Of a stretch of 6,646 nt of DNA, positions 5,789 through 6,646 are shown piece after piece. Under the pieces are notes generated by a model. The model made no database searches, was not told where the DNA came from, and saw only the letters and a list, made by a program, of their open reading frames with translations. The stretch is from an uncultured Bacteroidaceae bacterium. Lineage in GTDB: Bacteria > Bacteroidota > Bacteroidia > Bacteroidales > Bacteroidaceae. Within the stretch, counting starts at the first letter, position 1. Every line of letters starts with the position of its first letter. The translations under genes were made by a program, and so were the position numbers. The stretch lies in contig CAJGDX010000104.1 of assembly GCA_904502185.1 (NCBI GenBank), positions 1 to 6,646 on the forward strand, given 5' to 3'.

Positions 5789-5825
5789 AAAACGCACCAT
5801 CCTTATGTGTTGTGTGCGTTTTTTT
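5789..5825 (+). terminator. Rho-independent terminator after rpmF
   Basis: AAAACGCAC (5789-5797) pairs with GTGCGTTTT (5814-5822) around a 16-base loop, and a run of seven T covers 5819-5825. This closes the yceD-rpmF unit and separates it from era. The A/T symmetry of the ends could allow action in both directions. Confidence 0.85.
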
Positions 5826-5883
5826 GTCTATATACAGGCATAGCCTCTCCATGCGAGAGACGATTATCAATAAAATAAAAGAT

Positions 5884-6646
5884 ATGCATAAAGCAGGCTT
5901 TGTAAATATTGTAGGTAACCCCAATGTGGGAAAATCGACACTGATGAATCTGTTGGTGGGCGAGCGTATATCCATTGCCACTTTCAAGGCGCAGACTACA
6001 CGTCACCGTATAATGGGTATTCTGAACACCGACGAGGCACAGATTGTCTTTTCGGACACTCCCGGAGTGCTTAAGCCCAACTACAAGCTTCAGGAGGCAA
6101 TGTTGCGCTTCTCGCGCTCGGCGCTTCGCGATGCCGATGTGTTGCTCTACGTCACCGACATGATAGAGACACCCGAAAAGAACATCGAGTTTATAACAGA
6201 AGTTAATAAACTGGACGTTCCTGTGCTTGTCCTCATCAACAAGATAGACCTCAGCAACCAGGCGGAACTGACCAAGCGTGTCGAACAGCTTCACGAACTA
6301 CTGCCCAAGGCAGAGATTCTTCCAATCTCGGCACTTGCAAAGTTCAACGTGGACACTGTGCTGCGAAGAGTTATGCAGTTGCTGCCCGACTCACCCCCAT
6401 ATTTCGACAAGGACCAGCTGACCGACAAACCTGCGCGTTTCTTTGTTACAGAGATAATCAGAGAGAAGATTCTGCTCAATTACGACAAGGAGATACCCTA
6501 TGTGGTGGAGGCATCGGTGGAACTCTTCAAAGAGACCGAAGGCAGCATATACATCAGCGCCAACATCTACGTCGAGCGTGATTCGCAGAAGGGAATCATC
6601 ATCGGCCACGAAGGTTCGGCATTGAAAAAGGTTGCCACCGAGGCTC
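5884..6646 (+). CDS. era: GTPase Era, ribosome maturation (3' end outside window)
   Basis: The visible 254 residues cover most of an expected ~293-residue Era. It is an essential GTPase that binds the 3' end of 16S rRNA and helps mature the small subunit. The GTPase motifs are complete: G1 GNPNVGKS (11-18), the G2 region KAQTTRHR (35-42), G3 DTPG (58-61), G4 NKID (119-122) and G5 SAL (149-151). The C-terminal KH domain has begun, with its RNA-binding GxxG as GHEG (241-244), and is then cut by the window end. The start is ATG 5884 (MHKAGFVNIVGN), the usual Bacteroidales N-terminus. An in-frame ATG at 5851 would add 11 residues and is less likely. No clear promoter is seen between the rpmF terminator and this start. 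Confidence 0.97.
   Translation, partial: MHKAGFVNIVGNPNVGKSTLMNLLVGERISIATFKAQTTRHRIMGILNTDEAQIVFSDTPGVLKPNYKLQEAMLRFSRSALRDADVLLYVTDMIETPEKNIEFITEVNKLDVPVLVLINKIDLSNQAELTKRVEQLHELLPKAEILPISALAKFNVDTVLRRVMQLLPDSPPYFDKDQLTDKPARFFVTEIIREKILLNYDKEIPYVVEASVELFKETEGSIYISANIYVERDSQKGIIIGHEGSALKKVATEA

Noticed and set aside
5845..5859. Small hairpin CTCTC/GAGAG just upstream of era
   Set aside because: It is only a 5-bp stem with no T-run and no link to a known element; too weak to annotate.
5851..5883. Upstream in-frame ATG giving an 11-residue longer Era
   Set aside because: The added residues do not match the usual Bacteroidales Era N-terminus, which starts at MHKAGFV.
1..6646. CRISPR array, insertion sequence, prophage or tRNA gene
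   Set aside because: No regularly spaced direct repeats, transposase, terminal inverted repeats with target duplication, phage genes or cloverleaf were seen on either strand.

Overview
The window looks like chromosomal DNA from a Bacteroidota, order Bacteroidales (Bacteroides/Prevotella/Muribaculaceae-like). The clues are start codons that mostly lack a Shine-Dalgarno sequence, a TAnnTTTG-type -7 promoter box, a histidine kinase with the HQLGTP H-box common in this phylum, and YceD, L32 and Era proteins of Bacteroidales type. No species can be named from the sequence alone. The first ~3.5 kb reads as more AT-rich than the YceD-L32-Era end.

Layout. Positions 1-69 are the 3' end of a 5S rRNA gene, followed by a strong intrinsic terminator (81-121) that closes a ribosomal RNA operon. 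An ECF-type promoter (161-190) then precedes a compact three-gene operon (221-1747). It encodes a membrane protein with a lipoprotein-like N-terminus and a coiled coil, an ECF sigma factor, and a small two-TM protein overlapping the sigma gene by 11 bases, which is a likely anti-sigma factor. A 378-base non-coding stretch follows, with a 57-nt hairpin that lacks a U-tract and a helically phased GATAAA repeat. Next is a lipoprotein alpha/beta hydrolase (2126-3508) with a complete Ser-Asp-His triad. After a 139-base gap with an inverted repeat comes a membrane sensor histidine kinase with no response regulator beside it (3648-4805).

The right end is a housekeeping cluster: yceD/DUF177 (4987-5541), rpmF (5553-5738), two hairpins of which the second is a classic terminator, and the GTPase gene era (from 5884, cut by the window end). 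The Bacteroidales promoter consensus is clearest upstream of yceD, with a long AT-rich leader.

How the genes work together. The sigma operon looks like a self-regulated envelope-signalling module: an ECF-type promoter drives a membrane protein, the sigma factor and a putative membrane anti-sigma factor. YceD (23S rRNA/large subunit accumulation), L32 (large subunit) and Era (small-subunit maturation) share a role in ribosome biogenesis. The hydrolase and the kinase appear to be single transcription units. The most unusual item is the atypical ECF module; the other leads are non-coding structures.
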